A DNA stretch of 64,000 nt from assembly GCA_029212405.1 (NCBI GenBank), contig JARGNR010000004.1, positions 65,396-129,395 of the forward strand, written 5' to 3'. Below are positions 1 through 10,777 of this stretch, piece by piece. A program made the translations under genes and the position numbers. Within the stretch, counting starts at the first letter, position 1, and every line of letters starts with the position of its first letter. The DNA is from Saprospiraceae bacterium. Its GTDB lineage: Bacteria; Bacteroidota; Bacteroidia; Chitinophagales; Saprospiraceae. Below the pieces are notes generated by a model. It had not been told where the DNA came from. It saw nothing but the letters and a program-made list of their open reading frames with translations, and ran no database searches.

Positions 1-1
1 T

Positions 2-1093
2 GGTTATATCATAAGAAATCTACCTGGCAGCTTTACATCCGAATATATTCCTTTAAGTATTTCTAGCATTATGGCAAATCCAGCGTCTGCCGAAAATATC
101 AATTTGAGACCGGGAGATGTACTTCAAGTTTATGATAAAGGACAATATTTAGATGAGACTTTCATAAGTGTTCAAGGATCAGTTCGAGAACCTAATAGAT
201 TTAAATACGATGAAAGCCTGACCTTGAAGGACGTATTATTATTAAGTAAAGGATTGACAATAGATGCGGCCAATAATAAAATCGACATTTATCGGTTAGA
301 GTTTAAAAATAATAACAAAACTAGAACATTGGTTACTAATGTTTCTGTAGACGAAAACTACAATACCCTATCTGGGGGAACAGTAGCCTTACAACCATTT
401 GATCAAATCATAGTCCGAAAAGCTCCTGAATTTGAAAAACAAAGAGAAGTTTTTGTGACAGGAGAAGTCAAATATCCAGGTAAATATTATTTAATGAATG
501 ATAATTATACCATTGTAGATTTGATTAAAGATGCAGGAGGACTTACCGGCGAAGCATTTCCTGGAGGAATGAATTTGAAAAGGAGTGAAAATGATGTAGG
601 GTATATTATTGTGGATTTGGATGAAGCGATGAATAATCCAGGTTCTACTAAAAATATAATCTTACAATTAGGGGATTCTCTTTATATTCCTAAGATGAAT
701 AATCTGGTTAGTATAGAAGGGGCAGTCAATAAAGCTGAAGCGTTTAACGGGGATATATCATCAGCGAATAAAATTAATTTCGTTTACGATGAAACTAAAG
801 GAGCTAAGTATTATATCGAGAAATCTGGAGGATTTAGGTCCAATGCGGATAAATCATCTGTCTCGGTAAAATACCCCAATGGTGAAATGCATAAAACAAA
901 AAAATTCCTATTTTTTAAGAGATATCCAAAAGTAGTTCCAGGATCGACGATAACAGTAGGATTTGAAAAAGTCGAAGTGAAAGATCCAAATAACCAAGAT
1001 GAAGATATCGATTGGGGTCGAATACTATCAAATTCGATTGCTCAAGCAACTGCAATTCTATCATTAATTTTATTGATTCAAAATGTAGATTAA
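2..1093 (+). CDS. SLBB-domain polysaccharide export (Wza-like) protein, 5' truncated by window edge
   Basis: Listed ORF starts at 71, but the frame is open from base 2 (GYIIRNLPGSFTSEYIPLSISSIM...), so the true start lies upstream. Repeated SLBB-like segments (VQGSVREPNRFKY..LTLKDVLLLSKGL; VTGEVKYPGKYYL..TIVDLIKDAGGL) and a C-terminal TM segment. Confidence 0.85.
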   Translation, partial: GYIIRNLPGSFTSEYIPLSISSIMANPASAENINLRPGDVLQVYDKGQYLDETFISVQGSVREPNRFKYDESLTLKDVLLLSKGLTIDAANNKIDIYRLEFKNNNKTRTLVTNVSVDENYNTLSGGTVALQPFDQIIVRKAPEFEKQREVFVTGEVKYPGKYYLMNDNYTIVDLIKDAGGLTGEAFPGGMNLKRSENDVGYIIVDLDEAMNNPGSTKNIILQLGDSLYIPKMNNLVSIEGAVNKAEAFNGDISSANKINFVYDETKGAKYYIEKSGGFRSNADKSSVSVKYPNGEMHKTKKFLFFKRYPKVVPGSTITVGFEKVEVKDPNNQDEDIDWGRILSNSIAQATAILSLILLIQNVD

Positions 1094-1133
1094 ACACATT
1101 TATGTGTAGAGTACGATTGAAAATAAATATGTA

Positions 1134-2177
1134 TTGAAAGTAGTTGCAATAATAGGCGCAAGGCCACAATTTATCAAACATTACCCTTTTGAGAGGGAGG
1201 CGATAAAGTCATTGGACTTAGTGACCATTCATACAGGCCAGCATTATGATGAAAATATGAGTAAGGTCTTTTTTGACCAACTTGGAATGCAAAAACCTGA
1301 TTATTTGTTATCTCTTGGAGGAGGAAGTCATGGGATGCAGACGGGCAAGATGATGATAGAGATTGAACAGATTGTTCAAAAGGAAAAACCTGATGCAGTA
1401 GTTGTGTATGGAGACACAAACTCTACTCTTGCTGGTGCATTAGTTGCAGGAAAACTGCACATTCCTATAGTTCATATTGAAGCAGGTTTGAGATCTCACA
1501 ATAAAGAAATGCCCGAGGAAATAAATAGAGTATTGACCGATCATATTTCAGATTTGTTATTGGTTCCCAGCCAAAAATCTGTGGATAATTTGAATCAAGA
1601 AGGCATCACCAAAGGAGTCCATGTAGTGGGGGATATAATGAAGGATTTGATTGTAGAATTTCAGCAAAAGGGCATAGCTGAGAACAAGTCTTTGGATGAA
1701 GGCTACTTTTATGTGACCCTTCATCGTCCTTACAATGTGGATTCAAAAGAAAGGCTTAAAGAGATTTTGACTGCGTTGGCTGGTTTGAAGGAGAATTCCA
1801 TTTTTACAGCTCATCCGAGAACAAGAAAGAGAATTGAAGATTTTGGTTTGTCTGATTTAATTAAAGGGTCAAAAATAAAGGTAATTGATCCTCAGCCTTA
1901 TTTCGAAAATTTATCTTATTTATTCCATTCAAATGGCTTAATAACAGACAGTGGGGGAATGCAAAAGGAGGCCTATTGGATGGAAAAACCCTGTTGTACG
2001 ATCAGAAGTGAAACAGAGTGGGTAGAAACACAAGATCATTCTGCAAATGTATTGATATTCAAAAACTTAGACTATCTAAAGCAATTTCCTTCAGAAGAAA
2101 TCATTTATGATAAGAACTTGTATGGAGATGGATTTGCAGCAAAAAGAATAGTGAATTTATTAAAATCATTGGGTTGA
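1134..2177 (+). CDS. wecB: UDP-N-acetylglucosamine 2-epimerase (non-hydrolysing)
   Basis: GARPQFIKHYPF, HTGQHYDENMSKVFF, VYGDTNSTLAGAL, HIEAGLRS, EEINRVLTDHISD and DSGGMQKEAYW motifs. TTG start. Confidence 0.92.
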   Translation: MKVVAIIGARPQFIKHYPFEREAIKSLDLVTIHTGQHYDENMSKVFFDQLGMQKPDYLLSLGGGSHGMQTGKMMIEIEQIVQKEKPDAVVVYGDTNSTLAGALVAGKLHIPIVHIEAGLRSHNKEMPEEINRVLTDHISDLLLVPSQKSVDNLNQEGITKGVHVVGDIMKDLIVEFQQKGIAENKSLDEGYFYVTLHRPYNVDSKERLKEILTALAGLKENSIFTAHPRTRKRIEDFGLSDLIKGSKIKVIDPQPYFENLSYLFHSNGLITDSGGMQKEAYWMEKPCCTIRSETEWVETQDHSANVLIFKNLDYLKQFPSEEIIYDKNLYGDGFAAKRIVNLLKSLG

Positions 2178-2714
2178 ATGATTTTTCATTTTAAGTATCC
2201 AAGAAAGGCACTTCGTAAATTATTATTCTTATTGAATAAACCTATTTTGGCTCGAGTGCCACCTTCCATATTGTTTACAAATTGGATTTTTCAACGATTA
2301 TTAGGTATCAATCGAAGTGTGCCTATTTCTGTACATTATACATCTAGGATCAAAGGGTATAAGAATATGCAATTGGGTGATTCTGTAAAATACAGTTTTG
2401 CAGTGTCTGCATCTGCTAACATCGTAGTATCTGACGGCACTAAATTAGAGGTGGGAGAGAATACAATTTTTGCTCAAAATGTATGTATAAGAACTAGTAA
2501 TCATGATTTAATTGATAGAACAAAATACCATAAAAAATCAGTGAAAATTGGCAGGAATGTTTGGTTGGCTCATGGTGTTGTGGTCTTACCAGGTGTATCA
2601 ATTGGAGACAATTCTACGATTGGTGCAAATAGTGTAGTAAGTCGAGATATTCCACCAAATGTAGTAGCGGTCGGAATTCCAGCAAAACCGATCAAAACGA
2701 TTACAGTTAAATAA
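2178..2714 (+). CDS. Left-handed beta-helix (hexapeptide) acyltransferase
   Basis: Hexapeptide repeats and WcaF/CatB-like tail (IGRNVWLAHGVVVLPGVSIGDNSTIGANSVVSRDIPPNVVAVGIPAKPI). Confidence 0.85.
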   Translation: MIFHFKYPRKALRKLLFLLNKPILARVPPSILFTNWIFQRLLGINRSVPISVHYTSRIKGYKNMQLGDSVKYSFAVSASANIVVSDGTKLEVGENTIFAQNVCIRTSNHDLIDRTKYHKKSVKIGRNVWLAHGVVVLPGVSIGDNSTIGANSVVSRDIPPNVVAVGIPAKPIKTITVK

Positions 2715-2725
2715 ATAGTAATGTT

Positions 2726-3790
2726 ATGAAAAGAGAAATCTCATTAAGAGACTTTATACTATTGATGAAAGAGTATTTTTTCTATCTCTTGAAAAAATGG
2801 TGGCTTATCGGACTGATTAGTGGGCCAATAACACTTTATTTTGCATACAATGCCTATGTTGCTCCAGGAATGTATTCGGCAAACACTAAATTTATTATTG
2901 AAGAAGGGAATGGGAATGTAAATGTAATTGGCGGAATATTGGGAGGTTTTGGTATAGGAAAAGGAGGTGGAGTGAGCAACCATGTGAAAGTATCAGAAGT
3001 AGCTTTATCGAATCTTATGGCGGAGAAGATACTGATGTCTGAGAGTCAATGTGGAAAAAAAATATTGGCCAATGAAATTATTGAGTTTTATGAATTAGAC
3101 AAAAAATGGGCTGAAAGTGATGAGAAATATGCAAATGTACGGTTTGCGAATTCAAATTCTGCGGATTATACAGAATTGGAGAGAAAAGTATTTAGGAAAA
3201 TCACAAAGGTCTTAATTGGGACGGACATAGATAGGACTGAAGCTTTAATGAAGTTTACGCGAAACGATAAATCAGGTGTTTTCAAGATAAAAGTCAGTAC
3301 TGAAAAAGAGTGTATTACGCAGAGTATAATTGATTCCGCCTATGACAATTTAAAACAAATATTTGAAGAAGAAATTCTTGAAGTAAAAGTAAAAATGGTA
3401 GAGATATTGACCAATAAAAGAGACTCTTTGCTAACACTCATTGATCAAAAAAGCCTTAACTATGCTCGGTTTAGGGATAGAAATCGAGGTTCGATTTATG
3501 ATGAAGCGGATTATGCAGGTAAAAAACTACTTTTAGAGATTCAGGGACTTACGACGGCTTATGTAGAATCAATAAAAAACTTGGAATTGGCAGATGTTAA
3601 TTATCGAAATTCAAAGCCATTTTTTATGATTTTGGATAAGACCTTCCCACCATTGGGTAGATATCGTCCCAATTTAATTACAAAAACAATATTAGGAGCG
3701 ATTACTGGGCTTTTTTTAGCCATCATTGTTTTGGTGGGGTACAAATTGCTTGGTGACATTATGAATGAGGATACCCAGGTAGATGTCTAG
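2726..3790 (+). CDS. Wzz/chain-length determinant-like protein
   Basis: N-terminal and C-terminal TM helices flanking a coiled region; position between export protein and flippase. Confidence 0.75.
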   Translation: MKREISLRDFILLMKEYFFYLLKKWWLIGLISGPITLYFAYNAYVAPGMYSANTKFIIEEGNGNVNVIGGILGGFGIGKGGGVSNHVKVSEVALSNLMAEKILMSESQCGKKILANEIIEFYELDKKWAESDEKYANVRFANSNSADYTELERKVFRKITKVLIGTDIDRTEALMKFTRNDKSGVFKIKVSTEKECITQSIIDSAYDNLKQIFEEEILEVKVKMVEILTNKRDSLLTLIDQKSLNYARFRDRNRGSIYDEADYAGKKLLLEIQGLTTAYVESIKNLELADVNYRNSKPFFMILDKTFPPLGRYRPNLITKTILGAITGLFLAIIVLVGYKLLGDIMNEDTQVDV

Positions 3791-5267
3791 ATCAGTAAAA
3801 GTCTTGGCATTGGTTTTTGGCAACAGTGTCAATATTTTACTTGGATTTCTGCTTGTTCCTTACCTTTCCAGAGCTTTATCCCTAACGGATTATGGTTCGT
3901 ATGGACAAACTCTTATGGTAGTTGGTTTTTTAGTCACAATGCTAGGGTTTGGACTGGACAAAGTATTGTATGCGGACTTAGCAGATGAAAAGATTTCTAG
4001 CGGAAATGCGATAAAGTCCAACGCGATGATTTCCTTTTGTTTTGGTTTGTTTGGAACATTTCTAGTTTTACTTTCTGCCGAATTTATTGCTAACTATCTG
4101 GATAATGCTTTATTAACTAACCTCATTTTGGTTTATGGGTTTAGTATTCCATTTCAATTGCTTTTTAAATCGTTTACAGCTACTCTGATTTATCATGGCT
4201 TGGTGAAGGAAACTGTACGGATCAATATAATTACAAATATGATGAGGCTGGCTTTCATTTTTATTTTTGTCCAGGTTTATTATTCCATGTTTGCAATTTT
4301 TTCAGCATTGGTTTTGATACCATTTATCCAAACAATTTGGGGCTACTTTACAATCCCATCTAATCTAAAAAAGGAAGGGCGCATATCCAAAAGCTTAATG
4401 TTTGATCAAGTAGCCATAGGTATTCCTTTAGGATTAACAGTTATTATTGGTACCATCTTCAAGGTTACAGATGGGTTCATGGTGAGTAAATTATTAGGGG
4501 TTGATAGCTATGCTCTTTTTAGAAACGGGGCCATCCAAATTCCAATTATTGCAAGTTTATACGCTTCTGTTAATACCATAATATTACCAGATGTCAGTAA
4601 AATGTTTGGGAAAGGAAAAAAGCAAGAAATTGCAGCTTTAAAAACTAAAGCATTGATCAATACTGCTGCGATTATTTATCCTGTTATTTTGTTTTTTATA
4701 CTCTTTTCAGAAGAATTGATTCCGTTATACTTATCAGAGAAATATGCCTCTTCCTATCTCGTTTTCTCAATTTTTAATTGTGTTTTATTTTTGCGTGTAA
4801 CTGCGTATACAGACATTTATATTGCATCAAAAAATAATAGACTGCTTCCCAAAAAATTCCTAGTTTCTTCTATTTTAAATTTAGTTTTCAACTATCTATT
4901 CATTCAACAATGGGGAATGGAGGGAGCAGCATTGGCTACGTTTATTTCATATTTGATATTGGTGAGTTTACTTTTAAACGATGGGGTAAAAATACTGGAT
5001 ACTACGATCTATGAGCTAGTTCCTTTTAAACGATTAGGCATATTGATATTTGGATCACTTTCATTGGTGCTCTGTGGTAAATTTCTCTTTTATACTTTTG
5101 ATAATCTGTGGATGATTCCGCCAATTGGGTTGGTTTATTTTCTATTGATTTATTATTTGATATTAAAGCACGATTATCTTGAGAAATCGATCGTAAGGAA
5201 TTTGCTTTCCAAATCCAAGGTGACAAGACCCTTTTTAACAATTTTCAATAGAATTTACGCCACTTGA
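3783..5267 (+). CDS. Oligosaccharide flippase (Wzx/MATE-like)
   Basis: Polytopic membrane protein; LLVPYLSRALSLTDYGSYGQ N-terminus typical of polysaccharide flippases; 8-nt overlap with preceding gene. Confidence 0.85.
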   Translation: MSRSVKVLALVFGNSVNILLGFLLVPYLSRALSLTDYGSYGQTLMVVGFLVTMLGFGLDKVLYADLADEKISSGNAIKSNAMISFCFGLFGTFLVLLSAEFIANYLDNALLTNLILVYGFSIPFQLLFKSFTATLIYHGLVKETVRINIITNMMRLAFIFIFVQVYYSMFAIFSALVLIPFIQTIWGYFTIPSNLKKEGRISKSLMFDQVAIGIPLGLTVIIGTIFKVTDGFMVSKLLGVDSYALFRNGAIQIPIIASLYASVNTIILPDVSKMFGKGKKQEIAALKTKALINTAAIIYPVILFFILFSEELIPLYLSEKYASSYLVFSIFNCVLFLRVTAYTDIYIASKNNRLLPKKFLVSSILNLVFNYLFIQQWGMEGAALATFISYLILVSLLLNDGVKILDTTIYELVPFKRLGILIFGSLSLVLCGKFLFYTFDNLWMIPPIGLVYFLLIYYLILKHDYLEKSIVRNLLSKSKVTRPFLTIFNRIYAT

Positions 5268-6526
5268 TGCGACGCTGCATTATTTTAACTTTAAAATTTC
5301 CACCACAACAAGATACGGCTGCACAGCGGCCTGAAGCATGGGCAAGGTATCTATATGATGAAGGAATATGGCCCATTATTATTACAAAAAACTATGGTAG
5401 TAATATCAAAGCTGATGTGGAACATGAAATCACTGATCGTTATGAAGTATATAGATTGAATATACATACTACTCTTTTTTATCAATATAAAGGCCAAACA
5501 GAAGGCATAGGAAAGTTAAAAAGGAAATTGGCTGTTTTTGCTTCACCTTGGTTTAACACCAGCTTCTTATTCGGGCCGTTCAAGAAAATGAAGGCGTTTG
5601 TAGATGAGTATTTGCATTCCAAATCAAATGTTGATTTAATTATCGCTACGGGAAAGCCATTTGGACTTTTTAAGGTTGCGCACAGATTATCAAGGAAACA
5701 TGGAATGCCATGGATGGCGGATTATAGAGATGATTGGACAACGACAGAACTGCCTACTTCACCCCTAGTGAAATACTTAAATAAGTACCGAGACCATAAA
5801 TTAGAAAAAAAATGGTTGAATTCAGCAGCAGCTTTCACTACAGTGAGCAGATATTATAGAGATAAGATATCTAGAGTGAACCTGAATAGAACTCCAGGTT
5901 TTGTAATAGAAAACGGATTTTTCGAGGAGCAGTTTTTAGATACAGTGCCGTTGAATTCAATTCTTAGCTTTGTTTATGTGGGGTCGCTTTACGCAACCCA
6001 AGATGTTGATTCAGTTGTGTTGGCTCTTTTGGAGGCTTCTATGCATGTTAAGAATAAAGGACCAGTAAATGTGGTTTTCATAGGAACTAAAATTTCAGAA
6101 GAAAGGAAAAATGAATGGTTGAAGAATTATCCCGAATCGAACGTAGAAATTTCTATTTTGCCCAGGATGCCAAAATCTCAAGCCTTGCAAATTCAAAGAG
6201 CTTGTCATTATGCGATGATTATACCACATGCTGGATTAAAAGGTATTCCTTCAAGTAAATTATATGAGTTTATCGGTGCCAAGATGAGAACCATTGTATT
6301 TCCTAACGATCATGATGTTATCCATGAAACATTAAGCGGTACTGGATTAGGAGTATTTGCAGATAATTTAAATGAATTGAGAGATCAATTTATTGAGATT
6401 ATTTCGTCATATGCACACAAAAATCCAATACATCATATTGATAAGTCTTCGATTGCCAGTTACTCTCGAAGAAGTACAACGAAAAAGCTGGCAGAAATAA
6501 TTAAAAAACTTACCACATCAACGTAG
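5264..6526 (+). CDS. Glycosyltransferase (GT4-like)
   Basis: FPPQQDTAAQRPEAWARYL N-terminus, ADYRDDW, SKLYEFIGAK motif. Probable real start is the ATG at 5267. Confidence 0.8.
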   Translation: MMRRCIILTLKFPPQQDTAAQRPEAWARYLYDEGIWPIIITKNYGSNIKADVEHEITDRYEVYRLNIHTTLFYQYKGQTEGIGKLKRKLAVFASPWFNTSFLFGPFKKMKAFVDEYLHSKSNVDLIIATGKPFGLFKVAHRLSRKHGMPWMADYRDDWTTTELPTSPLVKYLNKYRDHKLEKKWLNSAAAFTTVSRYYRDKISRVNLNRTPGFVIENGFFEEQFLDTVPLNSILSFVYVGSLYATQDVDSVVLALLEASMHVKNKGPVNVVFIGTKISEERKNEWLKNYPESNVEISILPRMPKSQALQIQRACHYAMIIPHAGLKGIPSSKLYEFIGAKMRTIVFPNDHDVIHETLSGTGLGVFADNLNELRDQFIEIISSYAHKNPIHHIDKSSIASYSRRSTTKKLAEIIKKLTTST

Positions 6527-6549
6527 CTGCAAAGAAAATAACGGCTTTA

Positions 6550-7779
6550 TTGGACGAGAAATTTTTCTTGATCATCGATAAGATCATTTTGGCATTTACT
6601 GTTTATTGGTTTTATATGGAAGTCTGGGGCCATGATTATGCCAATTATGGTGGGATAGCACCAATAAAGGGTGTTTATTTTGTGTTTGCATATGGTTTAT
6701 TTCGAATCGCAATTGACAACTCTATTTTTATAAAATTGACCAGAAAAGGATTCTTTTGGTGGTTGTTTTTCTATTTTATCATTGTTTGTTTATTCTATGC
6801 ATTGGTGCGCATTGGTATGATGGACAGATATAGTTATTATGTCCAAGATGTATTTGATAAAAGCATCACATCTTTAGGCCTTGCTTTAAGTCTAATGGCC
6901 TTGCTTTCTGATAAATCCAATTTCAAATTTACTCTTAAGGTTATGATTATTGCTGTATGTGCGGGCTGTGTGGTGAATTTTTTAGATTTATTTGATTTTA
7001 GCGATAAGTGGGGTGGTTATGAGGTTCGTTCGTCAGGATTTTATATGAACCCAAATAGTTCCGGTCGAGCCTTATCATTGGGGTTTATTGCTACTATGTT
7101 TTTTATAGATCGAAAATATTTATTTCCCTATTATATCATTTATTTTATTGGAACATTTTTAACGCTTTCTAGAGGAAGTATTCCAATTCTTTTTTTGGTA
7201 GGGTTTTATCTGATTTATATTGGAGCTATTAATATTAAGGGTATTTTAATTGCAATGGTTGTAGCCTTGATACTTGGAAGTATTGGGTGGACAATTATTA
7301 AAAATAATGAGAATACAGCCAGAGTAGTAGAAATGATTGAGAAGAATGAAAGCATTCAAAATAGGATAGCTACTTTTTTAAATCCTTCTGAAACAGAGTT
7401 TGATGAAGGAGTTCGAGGTAAGGTGGCCAGAGAGCACTTTGAGTTTTATTTACAGAGTCCATTTCTTGGAAATGGTCTATCTAGTTCAAGATATGCTCAA
7501 AAGAATTTTACCACGACCAATCATTCAAGCCATGTAATGTATATACATTTATTAAATGAATTTGGACTATTAGGACTGATTATATTTTTTGGACTCCCAT
7601 TTTCACTGTTTGTGTATAACTCTAAGATTCACATTATGCCTGAATTAATACTATTTACAGTCTTATATCTTGTTGCTGGACTTGCAACCCATACCTTATA
7701 TGATTTAAGAAATCTAATTTTTAGTTATGCATTGTATGCCAATATTAGCGAATATAATTTTAAAGAAATCGTCTCATGA
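6550..7779 (+). CDS. O-antigen polymerase/ligase-like membrane protein
   Basis: About 10 hydrophobic segments; GFYMNPNSSGRALSLGF and SRGSIPILFLV Wzy/WaaL-like motifs; HSSHVMYIHLLNEFGLLGLIIF. Confidence 0.75.
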   Translation: MDEKFFLIIDKIILAFTVYWFYMEVWGHDYANYGGIAPIKGVYFVFAYGLFRIAIDNSIFIKLTRKGFFWWLFFYFIIVCLFYALVRIGMMDRYSYYVQDVFDKSITSLGLALSLMALLSDKSNFKFTLKVMIIAVCAGCVVNFLDLFDFSDKWGGYEVRSSGFYMNPNSSGRALSLGFIATMFFIDRKYLFPYYIIYFIGTFLTLSRGSIPILFLVGFYLIYIGAINIKGILIAMVVALILGSIGWTIIKNNENTARVVEMIEKNESIQNRIATFLNPSETEFDEGVRGKVAREHFEFYLQSPFLGNGLSSSRYAQKNFTTTNHSSHVMYIHLLNEFGLLGLIIFFGLPFSLFVYNSKIHIMPELILFTVLYLVAGLATHTLYDLRNLIFSYALYANISEYNFKEIVS

Positions 7780-9185
7780 TTCGATTTAAATTTCTAATAT
7801 TTTTAAGTGTTTTGATTGTTCTTGTTACTACTTCCTGTAAAACTTCAATGAAAAACATATCGATTGATAAGAATAACTTTTATCCTTCTTTACAAAGAGC
7901 ATTTTCAACTGCACAATCAGGAGATACCATTGTATTGCCGAGAGGTATATACACCATAAGACAAGGCCTTCTTGTTTCTGATAAAAATGATTTAACTATA
8001 TTAGGAAATGGGTGTACAATAAAAATGGCTGATAAAGTAGGATTAGAGAATAAGAATGCACTACTGAAAATAAAAAACTGTACTAACTTATCCATTTTTG
8101 ATTTAACATTAGACGGAAATAGAGAAAACAGACCAAAGGCAGAAGTGTTCTGCCATGCATTGATTTTATTGAATATTAAAGGGGCTAAACTAAAAGATAT
8201 TTCAGTAAAGAATAGTGTAGTTGATGGTGTATATATCTCCACGTATAACCCAGAAAATGAAAATCAAATTTCACGAGATATTGAATTGACAAACGTGAAT
8301 GTAACCAATTCATATAGAAATGCAATGAGTATAATATATGGGTATAATATACTTGTAAGTGGAGGTAGTTATTCGGATAGCAATGGCATAGCTCCAGAAG
8401 CAGGAATCGATGTAGAGGCTAATAAAACATTTGATCACCCTAGCAGTAAAAATATTGTTATTGAAGGGGTGGAATTGTCCAATAATAATGGATGGGGAAT
8501 TTTGGTTTCAAGTAAAGGAAGACCTCACCATATACAGTTGTACAATAATATCGTTGATGATTGTGGCGGAGGTATAAAACATACTACCATTGAGTCAGTA
8601 ATTAAAGGAAATCACATTTCGTATTGTAATAGAGGGATGGACGTCTTTAGATATCATGGACGACCAATAGATAATAACCAGATTATAAATAATAACATTT
8701 CGAATTGTGGTACAGGACTAAAATACATAGGTTTTGGAGGACTTATCGAAGGAAATACGATTACAGATTGTAAGGAGTATGGGATAGAATTGAGAGGGAA
8801 TAGTGAGATGGAGACGAAGGTAAGTGCCATTGAAAACACAGTAAAAAATATCGAAGGAAAGGGAATATATTCTAGACATTGTAGCTATGCGACTATTAGT
8901 GATAATAAAATTATAACTACCTCAGAAGAAGGAATGATTTTAATGAACGGAGAGCAAATTGTTAAGAATAATATCCTAAAAGAAAATTTGATATCTATTT
9001 ATTCAGTAGGTTCAAATAGCATTATTGAAGGGAACACTATTAGCGATTATGGCAAAGTTGCAATTAGAATGAAAGATAGTGGACGGGGATTAGCAAGAGG
9101 AAAAATAAGCAAGAATAAGATTGCTGAAATTGAGTCCAAATCAAAATTGGATGTTCGGAGTAAAAATGTAATTATTGATAAGTAA
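7776..9185 (+). CDS. Right-handed parallel beta-helix lipoprotein (pectate-lyase-like fold)
   Basis: Signal peptide with lipobox-like TSC; repeated coil pattern IEGNTITDCKEYGIELRGN/ISDNKI/IIEGNTISDYG; ATGA overlap with preceding gene. Confidence 0.8.
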   Translation: MIRFKFLIFLSVLIVLVTTSCKTSMKNISIDKNNFYPSLQRAFSTAQSGDTIVLPRGIYTIRQGLLVSDKNDLTILGNGCTIKMADKVGLENKNALLKIKNCTNLSIFDLTLDGNRENRPKAEVFCHALILLNIKGAKLKDISVKNSVVDGVYISTYNPENENQISRDIELTNVNVTNSYRNAMSIIYGYNILVSGGSYSDSNGIAPEAGIDVEANKTFDHPSSKNIVIEGVELSNNNGWGILVSSKGRPHHIQLYNNIVDDCGGGIKHTTIESVIKGNHISYCNRGMDVFRYHGRPIDNNQIINNNISNCGTGLKYIGFGGLIEGNTITDCKEYGIELRGNSEMETKVSAIENTVKNIEGKGIYSRHCSYATISDNKIITTSEEGMILMNGEQIVKNNILKENLISIYSVGSNSIIEGNTISDYGKVAIRMKDSGRGLARGKISKNKIAEIESKSKLDVRSKNVIIDK

Positions 9186-10251
9186 GAAACCACTTATTTG
9201 TTTTATACTTCCTTCATTGCGATCAGGAGGAGCTGAAAAAATTATTTCCGTTTTGATCAATTATTGGAATAGGGATAAATATACGATTCGAGTTATTCTC
9301 GTTGATTCAAGAGATCGGTTTTTTAAATTGAATAGAGAATATGAGGTGATTGAAATTCATAAGCATTCTCCAAAACAAGCAGCTATACCCTTATTCTTAG
9401 AAATTCGAAAAATGAAACCAGATTGGGTATTTGTTTCTACGATGAAATATGCCACGCTTTGCGGCTATTTATCATTGATTTTACCCAATTCAATACATTG
9501 GATTTGTCGAGAGTCAAATATTTCTAGCTTATCGTACTCCAGTTATTATCGATTTCCAAGATTAATGAAGTTATTGGCGAAGATTGCCTACAAAAAAATG
9601 GATCATATTATCGCACAGTCTGAATATATGAAAAAGGATTTTCTTGATTTTTTTAAGACTAGCCAACAGAACATCACGGTAATAAATAACCCCATCCAAT
9701 TTGAAAGAAAGGAGTGGAAAAAAACAATGAGTAAATCTAAAAGATTGCTCTCTGTAGGCAGATTGAATAAAGTAAAAGGATATGATCGAATACTACCTCA
9801 AATTGCGCGTCTTGATTTTGATTATACCTATACAATTCTAGGAGATGGGCCTGAAAGAAAGTTACTTGAAGGCTTAATTATATCACTGGGAATTGAGAAT
9901 AAGGTAGAGTTTAAAGGACAGGTAAATAATGTAGAAGATTATTATGAAAATTCTGATGTTTTACTGATGGCTTCGAGGCATGAGGGGTTTCCAAATGTTT
10001 TGCTGGAGGCAGGAATTCATGGAATTCCTGTGGTTGCAATGAATTGTCCTGGCGGTACAGCCGAAATTGTACATCATGGAACCAATGGATATTTAGTAGA
10101 TGATATTGAAGAATATGCGGATTATGTAAAAAAAGTATATCAAAATGAATGGGATGCAAAAGGTATCAAACGCGCAACGCAAAAGAAGTATGAAATAAAA
10201 ACCATTCTAAGTCAATACTATAAAATTATTAATAATGAAGTCATTAATTAA
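9175..10251 (+). CDS. Glycosyltransferase family 4
   Basis: LPSLRSGGAEKI, SVGRLNKVKGYD, ILGDGPERKLLE, SRHEGFPNVLLEAG. TTG start overlapping preceding stop. Confidence 0.92.
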   Translation: MISKKPLICFILPSLRSGGAEKIISVLINYWNRDKYTIRVILVDSRDRFFKLNREYEVIEIHKHSPKQAAIPLFLEIRKMKPDWVFVSTMKYATLCGYLSLILPNSIHWICRESNISSLSYSSYYRFPRLMKLLAKIAYKKMDHIIAQSEYMKKDFLDFFKTSQQNITVINNPIQFERKEWKKTMSKSKRLLSVGRLNKVKGYDRILPQIARLDFDYTYTILGDGPERKLLEGLIISLGIENKVEFKGQVNNVEDYYENSDVLLMASRHEGFPNVLLEAGIHGIPVVAMNCPGGTAEIVHHGTNGYLVDDIEEYADYVKKVYQNEWDAKGIKRATQKKYEIKTILSQYYKIINNEVIN

Positions 10252-10777
10252 AGCGCTTTATCTGAAGTTTTTGAGAGCAAAATTGGGTGGTACAAGGTAT
10301 GCTAGAAGATTGGGGGTAAAAGTGGGAGAAGGATGTCGTATATACATATCTTCATTTGGCTCAGAACCATGGCTGATAGAAATTGGAGATAGAGTTACGA
10401 TAACAAGTGGTGTTCGAATTATTACTCATGATGGATCGACTTGGTTGATGAGAGATGAGAAGGGTAGGCGTTTTCTTTATCGTAAAGTGGAGATTGGAAA
10501 TGATGTATTTATTGGATTGAATTCTATAATTCTTCCAGGAGTTAGGGTTGGAAATAATTGTATTATTGCTGCTGGTTCTGTTGTAATAAAATCAATTCCA
10601 GATGGTAGCATTGTAGGAGGTAATCCAGCAAGAATTATCGGAAGCTATGATGAATATAAAAATAAGGTAATGAACGAGTATGTAAGCGAAGAGGACATTG
10701 ATTCATCGCTTTCATACCAAGATCGAATATTAAAAGTTTTAGATAAAAATATGAAGCCGAATCTTGAAGGAAAATAA
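10235..10777 (+). CDS. Hexapeptide-repeat acyltransferase
   Basis: EIGNDVFIGLNSIILPGVRVGNNCIIAAGSVVIKSIPDGSIVGGNPARII. Confidence 0.88.
   Translation: MKSLIKALYLKFLRAKLGGTRYARRLGVKVGEGCRIYISSFGSEPWLIEIGDRVTITSGVRIITHDGSTWLMRDEKGRRFLYRKVEIGNDVFIGLNSIILPGVRVGNNCIIAAGSVVIKSIPDGSIVGGNPARIIGSYDEYKNKVMNEYVSEEDIDSSLSYQDRILKVLDKNMKPNLEGK

Noticed and set aside
915-1419. Minus-strand ORFs overlapping the SLBB protein and wecB
   Set aside because: Opposite confidently identified genes; no recognisable domain.
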